Shown here: positions 14,442 to 23,092 of the stretch, one piece after another
Position numbering within the stretch: position 1 is the first letter of the stretch
Layout of the letters: each line of letters begins with the position of its first letter
Assembly: GCF_943912325.1 (NCBI RefSeq)
Contig: NZ_CALTTX010000029.1
Span: forward strand, 1 to 29,485
Length of the DNA: 29,485 bases
Reading direction: 5' to 3'
Source of the DNA: an uncultured Microbacterium sp.
Lineage (GTDB): Bacteria; Actinomycetota; Actinomycetes; Actinomycetales; Microbacteriaceae
Notes under the pieces: model-generated
What the model saw: only the letters and a program-made list of their open reading frames with translations
Told to the model about the DNA's origin: nothing
Database searches by the model: none
Translations under genes and position numbers: made by a program

Positions 14442-17128
14442 CCCGTGTTCTGCAGGCCGGCCGACACTCCCGAAACCGACAGCAAGAGCAGGCGGTGGGC
14501 GTCGGAACCGGGCCCGGGAGCGGCATCGGAGCGCAACTCACGCAGCGCCCGCAACTGCAGCAACGACAGCGCGTCGACGTACGGCGAGCGCATCTTGACG
14601 GCGCGCTGCAGCACGGTCTTGCTCGCGAGCAACTGTCCGCCGCCGGCGATATCGATCACCCAGCGGCGCGTCAGCGCCATCTCATCGAGCACGAGCGCGG
14701 CGAGGTCGTCGCGGTCGCCGAGGGCGAGGTAGCGGCGGGCGATGCGCTCGTCGGTCTTGGCCAGGCTCATCGCGACGTTGTCGATCATGGTGCGGAACAG
14801 GGGCCACGCGGCATAGGCATCCTGCAGCGTCGCGAGATCTCCGACCGCCTCGAGCGCCGTGCCGAGACCGAACCAGCCCGCGAGGTTGATGCGGGCCTGC
14901 GTCCACGCGAACACCCACGGGATCGCGCGCAGGTCCTCGAGCGATTCGACCGAGAGTCCCCGTCGCGCGGGGCGCGAACCGAGCGCGAGCTGGCCGATCT
15001 CTTCCATCGGCGTCACGGTCGCGAACCACGGTGCGAAGCCGGGCGCCTTCACGAGCGCGAAGAAGCGCTCGCGAGACGCGGCATCCATCGTCGAAGCGAC
15101 GCCCGCGAACCGTTCTGCGGCGCCAGCGTTCCGCTCTTCGATCGAGGGAGCGGATGCCAACAGGGTTGCCGCCGCGACCTGGTCGATGTGCCGGATCGCG
15201 ATCGCGGGGTCGCCGTAGCGGGCGAAGATCACTTCGCCCTGCTCGGTCAGCTTGAACCGCCCGTCGACCGAGTGCGGCGGCTGCGCGAGGATCGCCGCGT
15301 TCGCGGGGCCGCCACCGCGGCCGAGCGCGCCGCCGCGGCCGTGGAACAGCGTGAGCTTGATCTCGTTCGCGCGCGCCCACTCCGCGATGAGCGCTTGTGC
15401 TTCGTACAGGGCGAGCGTCGCCGCGACGGGACCGACGTCTTTCGACGAGTCGGAGTAGCCGAGCATGACTTCGAGGCGGCGCCCCGTGGCATCCAATCGT
15501 TCCGAGAATTCCGGATGCTGGATGATCTCGGCCATGATCCCCGGCGCCGCTTGCAGGTCGGCGAACGTCTCGAACAGCGGGATGACATCGAGTACGGGGG
15601 GAGTGCCCTCGGGACCGACCGCGGCGCGCGCGAGCAGGTGGACGTTCGCGAGGTCTTGCGCTGACTGTGTGAACGAGACGATGTAACGCCCCGCGGCGCG
15701 CGCTCCGTAGCGGCGCTGAACGGCCGCGATCGCGCGGAACACGTCGAGGATCTCGGTGATCTCGGCCTGCTGCTCCGCGTCGACCTTCTCGCCCCGAGCG
15801 ATCGCGTCGAGGGCCGCGAGCACGCGGCGGTGAACCTGCGAGTGCTGGCGCACCTCGAGTTCGGTGAGGTGGAAGCCGTAGGTCTCGACCTGCCAGACGA
15901 GGTGCTGCAGGCTGCCGTAGGCGTGGCGCGGGGCCCCGGCCTCGGCGAGCGAGGACTGCAGGGTGCGCAGTTCGTCGAGCAGTTCTTCGGGAGAGGCGTA
16001 GCCGAGGTCGGCGTCGCGCGTGCGCGTGGCTTCGATGCGGCGCGCGATGAGCAGCAGCACGCGGCGGTGCGGCTCGTCGGGCGAGCGCTTCGCGACATCG
16101 GCCGCGACGTCTTCGTCGACCGTCTTGAGCCGCTCCCACAGGGCGACGAGCGTGGCCGAGGGCGGGGTCGACTCGCCGTCGAGCGTGAGCGAGCGGCCGA
16201 TCCGCTCGGCGGTGCGCGCGAGCCCGCGCAACACGTGATCCGAGGCGATCTCGGCGGCCTTGCGCGTGATCTTGGCCGTCACGAACGGGTTGCCGTCGCG
16301 GTCGCCGCCGACCCACGAACCGACGCGCACGAACGGCGCGACGAGAGGCGCTTTCGCCCCGGCATCCTCACCCTGCAGCGCATCGTCGATCCGCCGATAG
16401 ACGGCCGGCACAGCGCGGTAGAGCGTGTCGTCGAACACAGCCATGATCGAGCGCACTTCGTCGACGGGGCTCGGCTTCTCTTGCCGCAGCGGAGCGGTGC
16501 GCCAGAGTGTGTCGATCTCTTCGAGCAGGCGGCGACGCACGCGGTGCTGCTCTTCGCCGTCGGGCAGCGCCTGATCGCGCGCGACGAGCAGATCAGCGAT
16601 GCGACGGATCGAGGTCGACACGGCGCGGCGGCGCGCCTCGGTCGGGTGCGCCGTGAAAACGGGGTGGAAGCGCAGGGCCTTCAGCCGCGCGAGGGCCTCG
16701 TCTTCGCCGACTTCGGCCGAGAGCTTCGCGAGCGCGGCAGGAACCGAGTCGCCGGGTTTGTCGGCACGGGGGGATGCCTCACGCTCGCGCAGCACGCGCA
16801 CGCGCTGGTGTTCCTCGGCGAGGTTGACGAGGTGAAAGTATACCGTGAACGCCCGGGCGACCTCTTGAGCGCGCTCGGGGGTGAGTGAATCGGCGATCTC
16901 CGTCGCGCGCGCGAAGGCCGCGTCGGTCGGGTCGGTGTAGGCCTGGATCGTCGCGGTGCGCAGCCGCTCGACGTCGTCGAAGAGCCCGGGCGACCCGCCC
17001 TCGCGCAGCACCTGGCCGAGCAGGGCGCCGAGGTCGCGCACGTCGTGACGCATCTGCTCGGGCAGCTCTTGACCGGCCTCGAAACGACCGACGAGATCGA
17101 CGGCCTCGGTGGGGGTGGGTTCGCGCAT
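14438..17128 (-). CDS. ppc: phosphoenolpyruvate carboxylase
   Basis: Ppc adds bicarbonate to PEP to give oxaloacetate, refilling the TCA cycle. The 896-residue protein has normal length and all signatures: FTAHPTEARR with the catalytic His, VGGDRDGNPFVTA, GYSDSSKDVG with the PEP-binding lysine, FHGRGGALGRGGGP with the catalytic arginines, and the invariant C-terminal QNTG. The open frame continues far upstream across nhaA on the other strand. The start ATG at 17128 (MREPTPTEAVDL) is chosen because it lies six bases after TACCGT, matches the family's N-terminus, and the extension is only an antisense shadow. The downstream YdcF-type gene overlaps its stop. Confidence 0.97.
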   Translation of the reverse strand: MREPTPTEAVDLVGRFEAGQELPEQMRHDVRDLGALLGQVLREGGSPGLFDDVERLRTATIQAYTDPTDAAFARATEIADSLTPERAQEVARAFTVYFHLVNLAEEHQRVRVLREREASPRADKPGDSVPAALAKLSAEVGEDEALARLKALRFHPVFTAHPTEARRRAVSTSIRRIADLLVARDQALPDGEEQHRVRRRLLEEIDTLWRTAPLRQEKPSPVDEVRSIMAVFDDTLYRAVPAVYRRIDDALQGEDAGAKAPLVAPFVRVGSWVGGDRDGNPFVTAKITRKAAEIASDHVLRGLARTAERIGRSLTLDGESTPPSATLVALWERLKTVDEDVAADVAKRSPDEPHRRVLLLIARRIEATRTRDADLGYASPEELLDELRTLQSSLAEAGAPRHAYGSLQHLVWQVETYGFHLTELEVRQHSQVHRRVLAALDAIARGEKVDAEQQAEITEILDVFRAIAAVQRRYGARAAGRYIVSFTQSAQDLANVHLLARAAVGPEGTPPVLDVIPLFETFADLQAAPGIMAEIIQHPEFSERLDATGRRLEVMLGYSDSSKDVGPVAATLALYEAQALIAEWARANEIKLTLFHGRGGALGRGGGPANAAILAQPPHSVDGRFKLTEQGEVIFARYGDPAIAIRHIDQVAAATLLASAPSIEERNAGAAERFAGVASTMDAASRERFFALVKAPGFAPWFATVTPMEEIGQLALGSRPARRGLSVESLEDLRAIPWVFAWTQARINLAGWFGLGTALEAVGDLATLQDAYAAWPLFRTMIDNVAMSLAKTDERIARRYLALGDRDDLAALVLDEMALTRRWVIDIAGGGQLLASKTVLQRAVKMRSPYVDALSLLQLRALRELRSDAAPGPGSDAHRLLLLSVSGVSAGLQNTG

Positions 17129-17134
17129 GTGACT

Positions 17135-17140
17135 ACGGTA
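17135..17140 (-). promoter_or_regulatory. -10 box (TACCGT) of the leaderless ppc promoter
   Basis: TACCGT on the minus strand, AGTCAC, then ATG 17128. No Shine-Dalgarno precedes the start. The spacing equals that of mfd and hisS. Confidence 0.55.
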
Positions 17141-17191
17141 CCGGCGCCCATGTTTCGCCGATGTCACGGCGACGGCCGCCCGCGACCTCGG

Positions 17192-17283
17192 TAGAATGGG
17201 GGCTGGTGTGCCGGGAAGTCTGGTCGGCTCGCCCGGTGCGATTGTGCGCGGGGTGGATGCTTCTTTCTCCGACCAACCCGAGG
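17192..17283 (+). promoter_or_regulatory. nhaA promoter and candidate structured leader
   Basis: TAGAAT (17192-17197) is a good -10, giving a leader of about 85 bases. Within it TGGTCGG (17221-17227) is exactly complementary to CCGACCA (17269-17275), five bases before the GAGG ribosome site (17280-17283). GCCG at 17210-17213 can instead pair with CGGC at 17225-17228, so two exclusive folds exist. That is the layout of a translation-controlling riboswitch or attenuator. Whether it senses Na+, pH or something else is unknown, and I could not match it to a named RNA class. Confidence 0.4.
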
Positions 17284-17287
17284 TGTC

Positions 17288-18499
17288 ATGCTCCCCTCCT
17301 TCACGCTTCGCCGCGGCCGCTTCTTCGCCTCTCTTCGCTCGGCACGCTTCCCCGCTGTCGTGCTGCTGCTCGCCGCTGCCGCCGGTCTCGTCGTCGCGAA
17401 CTCTGCCGCAGGACCCGGGGCGCTCGCGCTGAAAGACGCCGCCATCGGCGTGCCCGGACTGTTTTCGTTGTCGCTCGGGCACGCGATCTCGGACGGCCTG
17501 CTCGCCGTGTTCTTCTTCGTCGTCGCGATCGAACTGCGCCACGAACTCACGCGCGGCGAACTGCGCTCGTTCCGGCTTGCGCTGCAGCCCGCGATCGCTG
17601 CGGCCGGCGGCGTCATCGTACCGATCGCGCTGTACGTGCTGATCGCCGGTGGTGTGTTCGGTGGCGGTGACCCCGCGACCGCGAGCGGCTGGCCGATCCC
17701 CACCGCGACCGACATCGCATTCGCCCTCGGCGTGCTCGCCGTCTTCGGGCGCGGCCTGCCCTCGGGCATTCGCGTCTTCCTGCTGGCGCTGGCGATTCTC
17801 GACGACATCGTCGGGATCGTCTTCATCGCCGTGCTGTTCACGACGGGAATCGATGGGGGGATGCTCGCGCTCGCGGCCCTCGCCGTCGTGCTCTTCGGCG
17901 TGCTCACGCATCTGTCGCCGCGCGGCCGGGCGGTGCGCCTCGTCATGGGCGCGCTCGCGGTCGTCATCGCGCTGGTGGCGTGGTTGTTGACGTACGAGTC
18001 GGGCGTGCACGCGACGATCGCGGGAGTTGCGCTCGGGCTCGTCATGGCGCCCGCGCGCGCCGAGCCGACGCGGCACGCCCTCGAGCCCTGGGTGAACGGG
18101 CTCGTGCTGCCGATCTTCGCTTTCTCGGCGGCGCTCGTCGCAATCCCCGCCGTCTCACCCACCGAGCTCTCGCCCGCGTTCTGGGGCGTGCTCATCGCAT
18201 TGCCCGTCGGCAAGCTCATCGGAATCGCGCTCGCGGGAGCGATCGGTCAGCGCCTGTTCGCCCCGCCGGGAGCGCCTCGGCTTGCCTTCGCGGACCTGCT
18301 CGCGGCTGGCGCGCTCGGCGGCATCGGCTTCACGGTGTCGCTGCTGCTGTCGGAGCTCGCGTTCGCGGGCGACGCGCTCGTGCGCGACGAGGCCGTGCTC
18401 GGCGTGCTCTGCGGCTCGGTTATCGCTCTCGTCCTCGCCGGAATCCTCGTATCGTGGCGGTCATGGCACTATCGCAGGCTGGCAACGAGCACGGCGTGA
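17288..18499 (+). CDS. nhaA: Na+/H+ antiporter NhaA
   Basis: NhaA exchanges two external protons for one internal Na+ and supports pH and salt tolerance at the inner membrane. The 403-residue protein has the expected set of about 12 hydrophobic segments. Key motifs are DGLLAVFFFVVAIELRHEL, GWPIPTATDIAFALG, the essential Asp pair in ALAILDDIVGI (about residues 165-166), and LGGIGFTVSLL with the family lysine preceding in LPVGKLIGIAL. The ATG at 17288 has GAGG four bases upstream. It is divergent from ppc. mazG starts within its last codons. The C-terminus (RSWHYRRLATSTA) is cytoplasmic and basic. Confidence 0.97.
   Translation: MLPSFTLRRGRFFASLRSARFPAVVLLLAAAAGLVVANSAAGPGALALKDAAIGVPGLFSLSLGHAISDGLLAVFFFVVAIELRHELTRGELRSFRLALQPAIAAAGGVIVPIALYVLIAGGVFGGGDPATASGWPIPTATDIAFALGVLAVFGRGLPSGIRVFLLALAILDDIVGIVFIAVLFTTGIDGGMLALAALAVVLFGVLTHLSPRGRAVRLVMGALAVVIALVAWLLTYESGVHATIAGVALGLVMAPARAEPTRHALEPWVNGLVLPIFAFSAALVAIPAVSPTELSPAFWGVLIALPVGKLIGIALAGAIGQRLFAPPGAPRLAFADLLAAGALGGIGFTVSLLLSELAFAGDALVRDEAVLGVLCGSVIALVLAGILVSWRSWHYRRLATSTA
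18450..18455 (+). promoter_or_regulatory. candidate -10 box (TATCGT) for mazG inside nhaA
   Basis: TATCGT lies seven bases before ATG 18463 and there is no good ribosome site, so an internal leaderless promoter is plausible. It supports 18463 over the GTG at 18496. Confidence 0.4.
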
Positions 18500-19182
18500 C
18501 GCCCGAGCATGGCGTAGCGCCCGATCCGGGCGCGGGGCTCGCCGCGGCCGTCGACGCGATGCGGCAGATCCGGGATCGCTGCGTCTGGACGGCGCGGATC
18601 GATCACGAAGCGCTCGTGCCCTACCTCATCGAAGAGAGCGCCGAACTCGTCGACGCGGTCGAGGCGGGCACGCGCGCCGACCTGCGCGAAGAGCTCGGCG
18701 ACCTGCTCTGGCAGGTGCTCTTTCACGCCGAGATCGCCTCCCGCGACCCCGACGACCCGTGGGGGATCGATGAGGTCGCGGGCGGCCTTGCGCAGAAGAT
18801 GGTGCGCCGCCATCCCCACGTCTTCGCGGGCGAGGTCGCCGAGACGCCCGAGCAGGTGCTCGTGCTGTGGAACGCCGCGAAGGCCGCAGAGAAGCACGAG
18901 CGCACGAGCGTGCTCGACGGAATCGCGCGCGGCATGCCGTCGCTCGCCCTCGCCCAGAAGCTCCTCGGCCGCGCCGCGGGTGTCGGCGTGACGGCGCCCG
19001 CGGGCACTGGCCTGCCCGATGAAGCGGCCCTGCCCGATGAAGCCGCCCTCGGCGACGCGCTGCTCGGGCTCGTCGCCGTTGCTCGAGAACGCGGCTGGGA
19101 CGCCGAGCGCGCCCTGCGGCAGCGGATCCGATCACTCGAGGGCGAGATCCGCGCCGCAGAGGGCAGCGCCTCGACGGAGTGA
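18463..19182 (+). CDS. mazG: MazG-family nucleoside triphosphate pyrophosphohydrolase
   Basis: MazG hydrolyses (d)NTPs to monophosphates and pyrophosphate, cleaning the nucleotide pool. The 239-residue protein holds one clear all-alpha MazG domain. EESAELVDAVE and EELGDLLWQVLFHAEIA supply the acidic Mg-binding residues, and KMVRRHPHVF and LVLWNAAKAAEK follow. The usual CPWD before the first acidic motif reads CVWT here. A 15-bp duplication (encoding LPDEA twice) lies in the linker at 19012-19042. Starts: ATG 18463 overlaps nhaA by 37 bases and has TATCGT upstream; GTG 18496 overlaps the nhaA stop as GTGA and is the alternative. Its position upstream of eno and hisS is typical for the family of organisms. 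Confidence 0.9.
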   Translation: MALSQAGNEHGVTPEHGVAPDPGAGLAAAVDAMRQIRDRCVWTARIDHEALVPYLIEESAELVDAVEAGTRADLREELGDLLWQVLFHAEIASRDPDDPWGIDEVAGGLAQKMVRRHPHVFAGEVAETPEQVLVLWNAAKAAEKHERTSVLDGIARGMPSLALAQKLLGRAAGVGVTAPAGTGLPDEAALPDEAALGDALLGLVAVARERGWDAERALRQRIRSLEGEIRAAEGSASTE

Positions 19183-19222
19183 GCCCGCGCCCGGCGGTTG
19201 GCCGACGCGCGGCAGCGTTTGG

Positions 19223-19228
19223 CAGACT
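19223..19228 (+). promoter_or_regulatory. -10 box (CAGACT) of the leaderless hisS promoter
   Basis: CAGACT, GGGCAC, then GTG 19235. TTGGCC at 19198-19203 is a weak -35 candidate with a 19-base spacer. There is no Shine-Dalgarno before the start. Confidence 0.5.
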
Positions 19229-19234
19229 GGGCAC

Positions 19235-20542
19235 GTGGCATCCGTCAATCCGCCGCGCGGCATGCGCGACTTCCTCCCCGCCGACAAGGCTCGCCGCGAG
19301 CGACTGCTCGCCATCATCCGCGAGCGCTATCGCGCGCACGGTTTCGATGAGATCGAGACGCCCGTGCTCGAGGATTACGACCGCCTGCACGCGGGAATCG
19401 GGGGCGATAACGAGAAGCTGTCGTTCTCGATCCTGAAGCGGGGAATGGATGCCTCGGCCCTGCGCAACGCCGCCTCCGGCGACGAGATCGACACCCCCGC
19501 GATCGCCGACCTCGGGCTCCGCTACGACCTGACGGTGCCCCTTGCGCGGTTCTATGCGAGCCACCGCGGCGAGCTGCCGAGCGTCTTCCGTGCGATCCAG
19601 ATTGCGCCCGTGTGGCGGGCTGAGCGCCCCCAGAAGGGCCGGTATCGGCAGTTCGTGCAGTCCGACATCGACATCCTGGGTGACGAGACGCCCCGCGCCG
19701 AGGCCGAGCTGATCACGGCGACGCTCGACGTGCTCGACGCGCTCGGGCTCGAGGGAGGCGCCGTGCGCATCAACGATCGGCGCGCGCTCGACTGGATGCT
19801 CGAGCACTTCGGGTTCGCCGAAGACGAGCGCCCCGGCGTGCTCATCACGATCGACAAACTCGACAAACTCGGCGCCGAGGGAATCGTCGACGAGCTGCGC
19901 GAGCGCGGCGCGACCCCCGCGGCCGTCGAGGCGTTCGCGCAGTTCCTGTTCCGTCCGCAGACGCTCGAGTACAACCCGTACGGCGAGCGCCAGATCCGCA
20001 AGGCGCTGCCCGAGGGTGCTCCCGACCCGATCGTCGAGCACCTCGTCGGCATCGGCGACGCGGTCGCGGCGGCACGACCTGCGGGCGACGCGATTGCCGG
20101 CATCCCGCTGCGCTTCGATCCCTTCCTCGTGCGCGGCATGGGCTACTACACGGGCACGATCTTCGAGCTCGCCCACCCGAGCGTCGACTACTCGCTCGGC
20201 GGTGGCGGGCGTTACGACGGCATGATCGGGCGCTTCCTCGGGCAGAGCGTGCCCGCAGTGGGCTTCTCGATCGGATTCGAGCGCATCGTCGATCTGCTCG
20301 GCGAGCGAGCGGATGCCTCGGAGCGAGCCATCGTGCTCGTGCACGACGCCGACGTTCCCGTCGCCGAGCTCGTGGCTCTCAAGGCCGCACTCGTCGCCGA
20401 CGGCGCGCGCGTGCGCCTCGAGCGCCGCACGAAGAACCTCAAGGCGCTGCTCGAGCGCGCGAGCGCCGACGGCTACTCGCAGTGGGCGCCCGTCGCCGTG
20501 GGCGCGACTCTCGACGCCCTCGACGTCAAGCCGCTCGGCTAG
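19235..20542 (+). CDS. hisS: histidyl-tRNA synthetase
   Basis: HisRS attaches histidine to tRNA-His. The 435-residue class II synthetase has motif 1 in the PRGMRDFLP / YGFDEIETP-like N-terminus, and motif 2 at about 116-140 (FRAIQIAPVWRAERPQKGRYRQF). The histidine-specific LVRGMGYYTGTIFE is near 297, and motif 3 GFSIGFERI near 343. The anticodon-binding domain spans about 355-435 (IVLVHDADVPVAELVALKAAL onward). The GTG at 19235 is chosen because the protein starts just before PPRGMRDF as in relatives and a CAGACT box lies six bases upstream. It follows mazG by 52 bases. Confidence 0.97.
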   Translation: MASVNPPRGMRDFLPADKARRERLLAIIRERYRAHGFDEIETPVLEDYDRLHAGIGGDNEKLSFSILKRGMDASALRNAASGDEIDTPAIADLGLRYDLTVPLARFYASHRGELPSVFRAIQIAPVWRAERPQKGRYRQFVQSDIDILGDETPRAEAELITATLDVLDALGLEGGAVRINDRRALDWMLEHFGFAEDERPGVLITIDKLDKLGAEGIVDELRERGATPAAVEAFAQFLFRPQTLEYNPYGERQIRKALPEGAPDPIVEHLVGIGDAVAAARPAGDAIAGIPLRFDPFLVRGMGYYTGTIFELAHPSVDYSLGGGGRYDGMIGRFLGQSVPAVGFSIGFERIVDLLGERADASERAIVLVHDADVPVAELVALKAALVADGARVRLERRTKNLKALLERASADGYSQWAPVAVGATLDALDVKPLG

Positions 20543-20597
20543 GCGAATCACGGCGCGCGTTCACGCGGCGTTCACGTGTGGCGCGTTGGATGCCGCT

Positions 20598-21440
20598 GTG
20601 GTGCGCCCCAACCCTCAGCCCCGCCAGCGTCGTTCACTCACGCGCGGGCGGCCGCGGGCCGCGGCGGGGCTCGGCGTCGCCGTCGCGGTGGGCGTCGGTG
20701 CGGTCGGCGCACGCACGCTGCTCGTGCGTCAGGCCGCGATCGCGAGGCGGCGCATCGGCAAACCGCTCGGTGAAGATGCGATGGATGCCGATCGTGTCTG
20801 GCGCCCGAAACTCGCGGGCGAGCCCGTCGTGCTCGCTATCATCGGCGACTCGATCGCTGCGGGGCTCGGTGCGGAGCGGCCGAAGCAGACCCTCGGCGCC
20901 CGGCTCGCGAAGGGGCTCGCCGCGCGGATCGGCCGCCCCGTGCGGGTGCACACCGTCGCGGTCGTCGGATCCGAGAGCTCCGACCTCGCGGCGCAGCTCG
21001 ACCGCTTAGGGATCGACGCCGATGACTCCAGCGAGATCAGCCCGCCCGACGTTGCCGTCATCATCGTCGGCGGCAACGACGTCACGCACCGGATTCCCTC
21101 CAAGACGAGCGCCGCGCACCTCGCCGACGCGGTGGGTCGGCTGCGCGCAGCCGGAGTCGCGGTGATCGTCGGCACGTGCCCCGACCTCGGCGCCCTCCGC
21201 CCCGTGCCGCAACCGCTGCGCTCGCTCGCGGGCAGGCAATCGCGCGTGCTCGCGGCCGCTCAAGCCGACGCGGCGCGCCGAGCCGGAGCATCCGTCGTCT
21301 CACTCCGCCGCGTCGTCGGCCGCATGTTCTCGGACGAACCTGACCGGATGTTCGCGATCGACCGGTTCCACCCCTCGGCGCTCGGCTACCGCCGCACCGC
21401 CGACGCCCTGCTGCCGATGCTCGTTACGGTCTTCGACTAG
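20598..21440 (+). CDS. SGNH/GDSL-type hydrolase with N-terminal membrane anchor
   Basis: The 280-residue protein has a basic N-terminus (RQRRSLTRGRPR) and a hydrophobic anchor at residues 21-38. An SGNH hydrolase domain follows: nucleophile S85 in IIGDSIAAGLG, G159/N160 in VGGNDVT, and catalytic D255 and H258 in DRFHPSALGY. Such enzymes remove acyl groups from lipids or cell-wall glycans, and the anchor implies action outside the membrane. The substrate is unknown. Two adjacent in-frame GTGs (20598 and 20601) are possible starts. I chose the first because TTGGAT lies six bases upstream, though that hexamer is a poor -10. Confidence 0.85.
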   Translation: MVRPNPQPRQRRSLTRGRPRAAAGLGVAVAVGVGAVGARTLLVRQAAIARRRIGKPLGEDAMDADRVWRPKLAGEPVVLAIIGDSIAAGLGAERPKQTLGARLAKGLAARIGRPVRVHTVAVVGSESSDLAAQLDRLGIDADDSSEISPPDVAVIIVGGNDVTHRIPSKTSAAHLADAVGRLRAAGVAVIVGTCPDLGALRPVPQPLRSLAGRQSRVLAAAQADAARRAGASVVSLRRVVGRMFSDEPDRMFAIDRFHPSALGYRRTADALLPMLVTVFD

Positions 21441-21474
21441 GGGCCTTCGAGCGGGGCGCCCGCGCGAACAGACC

Positions 21475-21966
21475 TCAGTCCGACGACGAAACCCGCTCGG
21501 TCACGCGCTTCTTCTCGCGGATGTACACCTCGCGGCGCACGCGTGCGACCGTCTCACCCGAGGCATCCGTGATCTCGGTCTCGAACCACTCGAGCACCTT
21601 CGCGCCGCCCCGCGCGCGTTCGCGCAACTGATCGGCGTGCTCGCGCGAGAGCTCGAAGCGCGCACGCAGCACGCCCCGCCCGGGCTTTAAGAACTCGATC
21701 TCGCCGCGCGTGTCCCACACGACGTAATCGCGGCCGAGCTGGTGCATGGCGAGCATGAAGTAATACGGATCGGTCATCGCCTGCATCGAACCGCCGAACG
21801 CCGTGCCGACGAAGTTGCGGGTGAAGACATTGACGTGCAGCTCGACGTCGGCGCTCGTCCAATCGGGGGCGAAGCGTCTGACGCGAATGCCCTGAAAGAG
21901 GTTGGGGATCCAGAGACTCATGCCGATCGCGAGCCGGCGGGGGGTGATGCGCACGTCGTTGATCAT
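21475..21966 (-). CDS. DUF4442 / hotdog-fold thioesterase-like protein
   Basis: The 163-residue protein resembles DUF4442 proteins of the PaaI-like hotdog superfamily. A core NVFTRNFVGTAFGGSMQAMTDP (the helix following the HxxFG-type turn), YVVWDTRGEIEFLKPGRG and a C-terminal ETVARVRREVYIREKK strand are visible. A catalytic role in acyl-CoA hydrolysis is possible but not shown. The frame stays open far upstream, but ATG 21966 (MINDVRITPRRLA) is chosen from the protein's natural N-terminus; no ribosome site or clear -10 supports it. It is convergent with the SGNH hydrolase gene, 34 bases away, and divergent from the DUF1648 gene. Confidence 0.75.
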   Translation of the reverse strand: MINDVRITPRRLAIGMSLWIPNLFQGIRVRRFAPDWTSADVELHVNVFTRNFVGTAFGGSMQAMTDPYYFMLAMHQLGRDYVVWDTRGEIEFLKPGRGVLRARFELSREHADQLRERARGGAKVLEWFETEITDASGETVARVRREVYIREKKRVTERVSSSD

Positions 21967-22072
21967 GACGGATGCCGCGCGTCGCGCCGCCTCGATTGTG
22001 TGGCCCTGACAACCTGGAGCAAGCGGCGCCGCACGATCCTGTGGGCGAGCACCGCTGGCGAGGAGGCGCGCG

Positions 22073-23092
22073 ATGATCGAGGACACGGCGAACGAGCCCG
22101 AGCGCCCCGTTTCGCACGCGCGCGTGATTGGCCGGTTCCGGCTCGTCGCGATGGTGCTTCCGTTGCTGCTGACCGTGATCGCGCTCGTCGTGCAGCTTGT
22201 CGCGCTGCCGCGCGTGCCCGCCGAGATCGCCGTGCATTGGGGAGTCGACGGTCGAGCCGACGGATTCGGGCCGGCCTGGACACCGCCCGTGCTGACCTCT
22301 GTGCTCGGGATCGGGTTGCCGGCGCTGTTCGCCCTGACCTCGCTCCCGGCGCTGCGGCGCGGCGACCGTGGCCACACCTTTCGCCTGATGGGAACCGTCT
22401 CGCTCGCGGTGACGGCGTTCGTCACGGTGCTCGCGACGGCGACGCTCGTGGCGCAGGTCGCTCTCGCCGACGCGGCCGATGCGCCGCGCGTCACGGCCGC
22501 GATGCTGATCGCCCTCGGTGCCGGAGCCGTTGGTGCCCTCGTGGGCTGGTTTCTGCAACCCGCGCAAGAGCCGCTACCGACGGCCGCTGTCGAGGCACAG
22601 GCGGCCGCGCTCGAGGGTGACCCCGTCTGGGTGCGGACGGCCGAAGTCGCGCTCGCCGCACGCGTCGTGCTCGGCATCGCGCTCATCCTCGTCTGGGGTG
22701 TCGTCGCGCTGATGTGGGTTTCGGGCGCGCCGGTTCCGGTTATCGTGCTGATGGGTTTCGTCGCGCTCGCGGTGACGGCCGCGGTCTCGGCATCCACCGC
22801 GTTTCATGTGCGTGTGGATGCCTCGGGGCTCGGCGTCGTCGGCCTGCTCGGCTGGCCGCGCGTGCGGGTGCGCGCGGGCGACATCGCGACTGTCGAGGTC
22901 GTGCAGGTCTCGCCGCTCGGCGAATTCGGCGGCTGGGGCTACCGCTTTTCGCTCGGCGTCACGGGAGTCGTCGTGCGCGCGGGCGAGGGCATTCGGGTGA
23001 CGCGGCGATCGAACGGACGCGCTTTTGTCGTGACGGTCGACGACGCCGAGGCGGGCGCCGCGTTTTTGCGCGGTTATGCCGAGAGAGCCTGA
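22073..23092 (+). CDS. DUF1648-containing multi-pass membrane protein
   Basis: The 339-residue protein has a DUF1648 domain at about 25-75: a transmembrane segment (LPLLLTVIALVVQLVALPRV) followed by PAEIAVHWGVDGRADGFGP, the family's diagnostic loop. Four to five more membrane segments follow to about 235, then a soluble beta-rich C-terminal domain (FHVRVDASGLGVVG, LGEFGGWGYRFSLG, VTVDDAEAGAAFL). DUF1648 proteins often pair with GntR regulators; none is present here. ATG 22073 has AGGAGG six bases upstream. Its last 19 bases overlap the end of the convergent XRE-type gene. Function unknown. Confidence 0.82.
   Translation: MIEDTANEPERPVSHARVIGRFRLVAMVLPLLLTVIALVVQLVALPRVPAEIAVHWGVDGRADGFGPAWTPPVLTSVLGIGLPALFALTSLPALRRGDRGHTFRLMGTVSLAVTAFVTVLATATLVAQVALADAADAPRVTAAMLIALGAGAVGALVGWFLQPAQEPLPTAAVEAQAAALEGDPVWVRTAEVALAARVVLGIALILVWGVVALMWVSGAPVPVIVLMGFVALAVTAAVSASTAFHVRVDASGLGVVGLLGWPRVRVRAGDIATVEVVQVSPLGEFGGWGYRFSLGVTGVVVRAGEGIRVTRRSNGRAFVVTVDDAEAGAAFLRGYAERA

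Noticed and set aside
17129..18076. Upstream extension of the ppc frame across nhaA
   Set aside because: The extension is antisense to nhaA and lacks any family similarity. ATG 17128 with TACCGT six bases upstream is the natural start.
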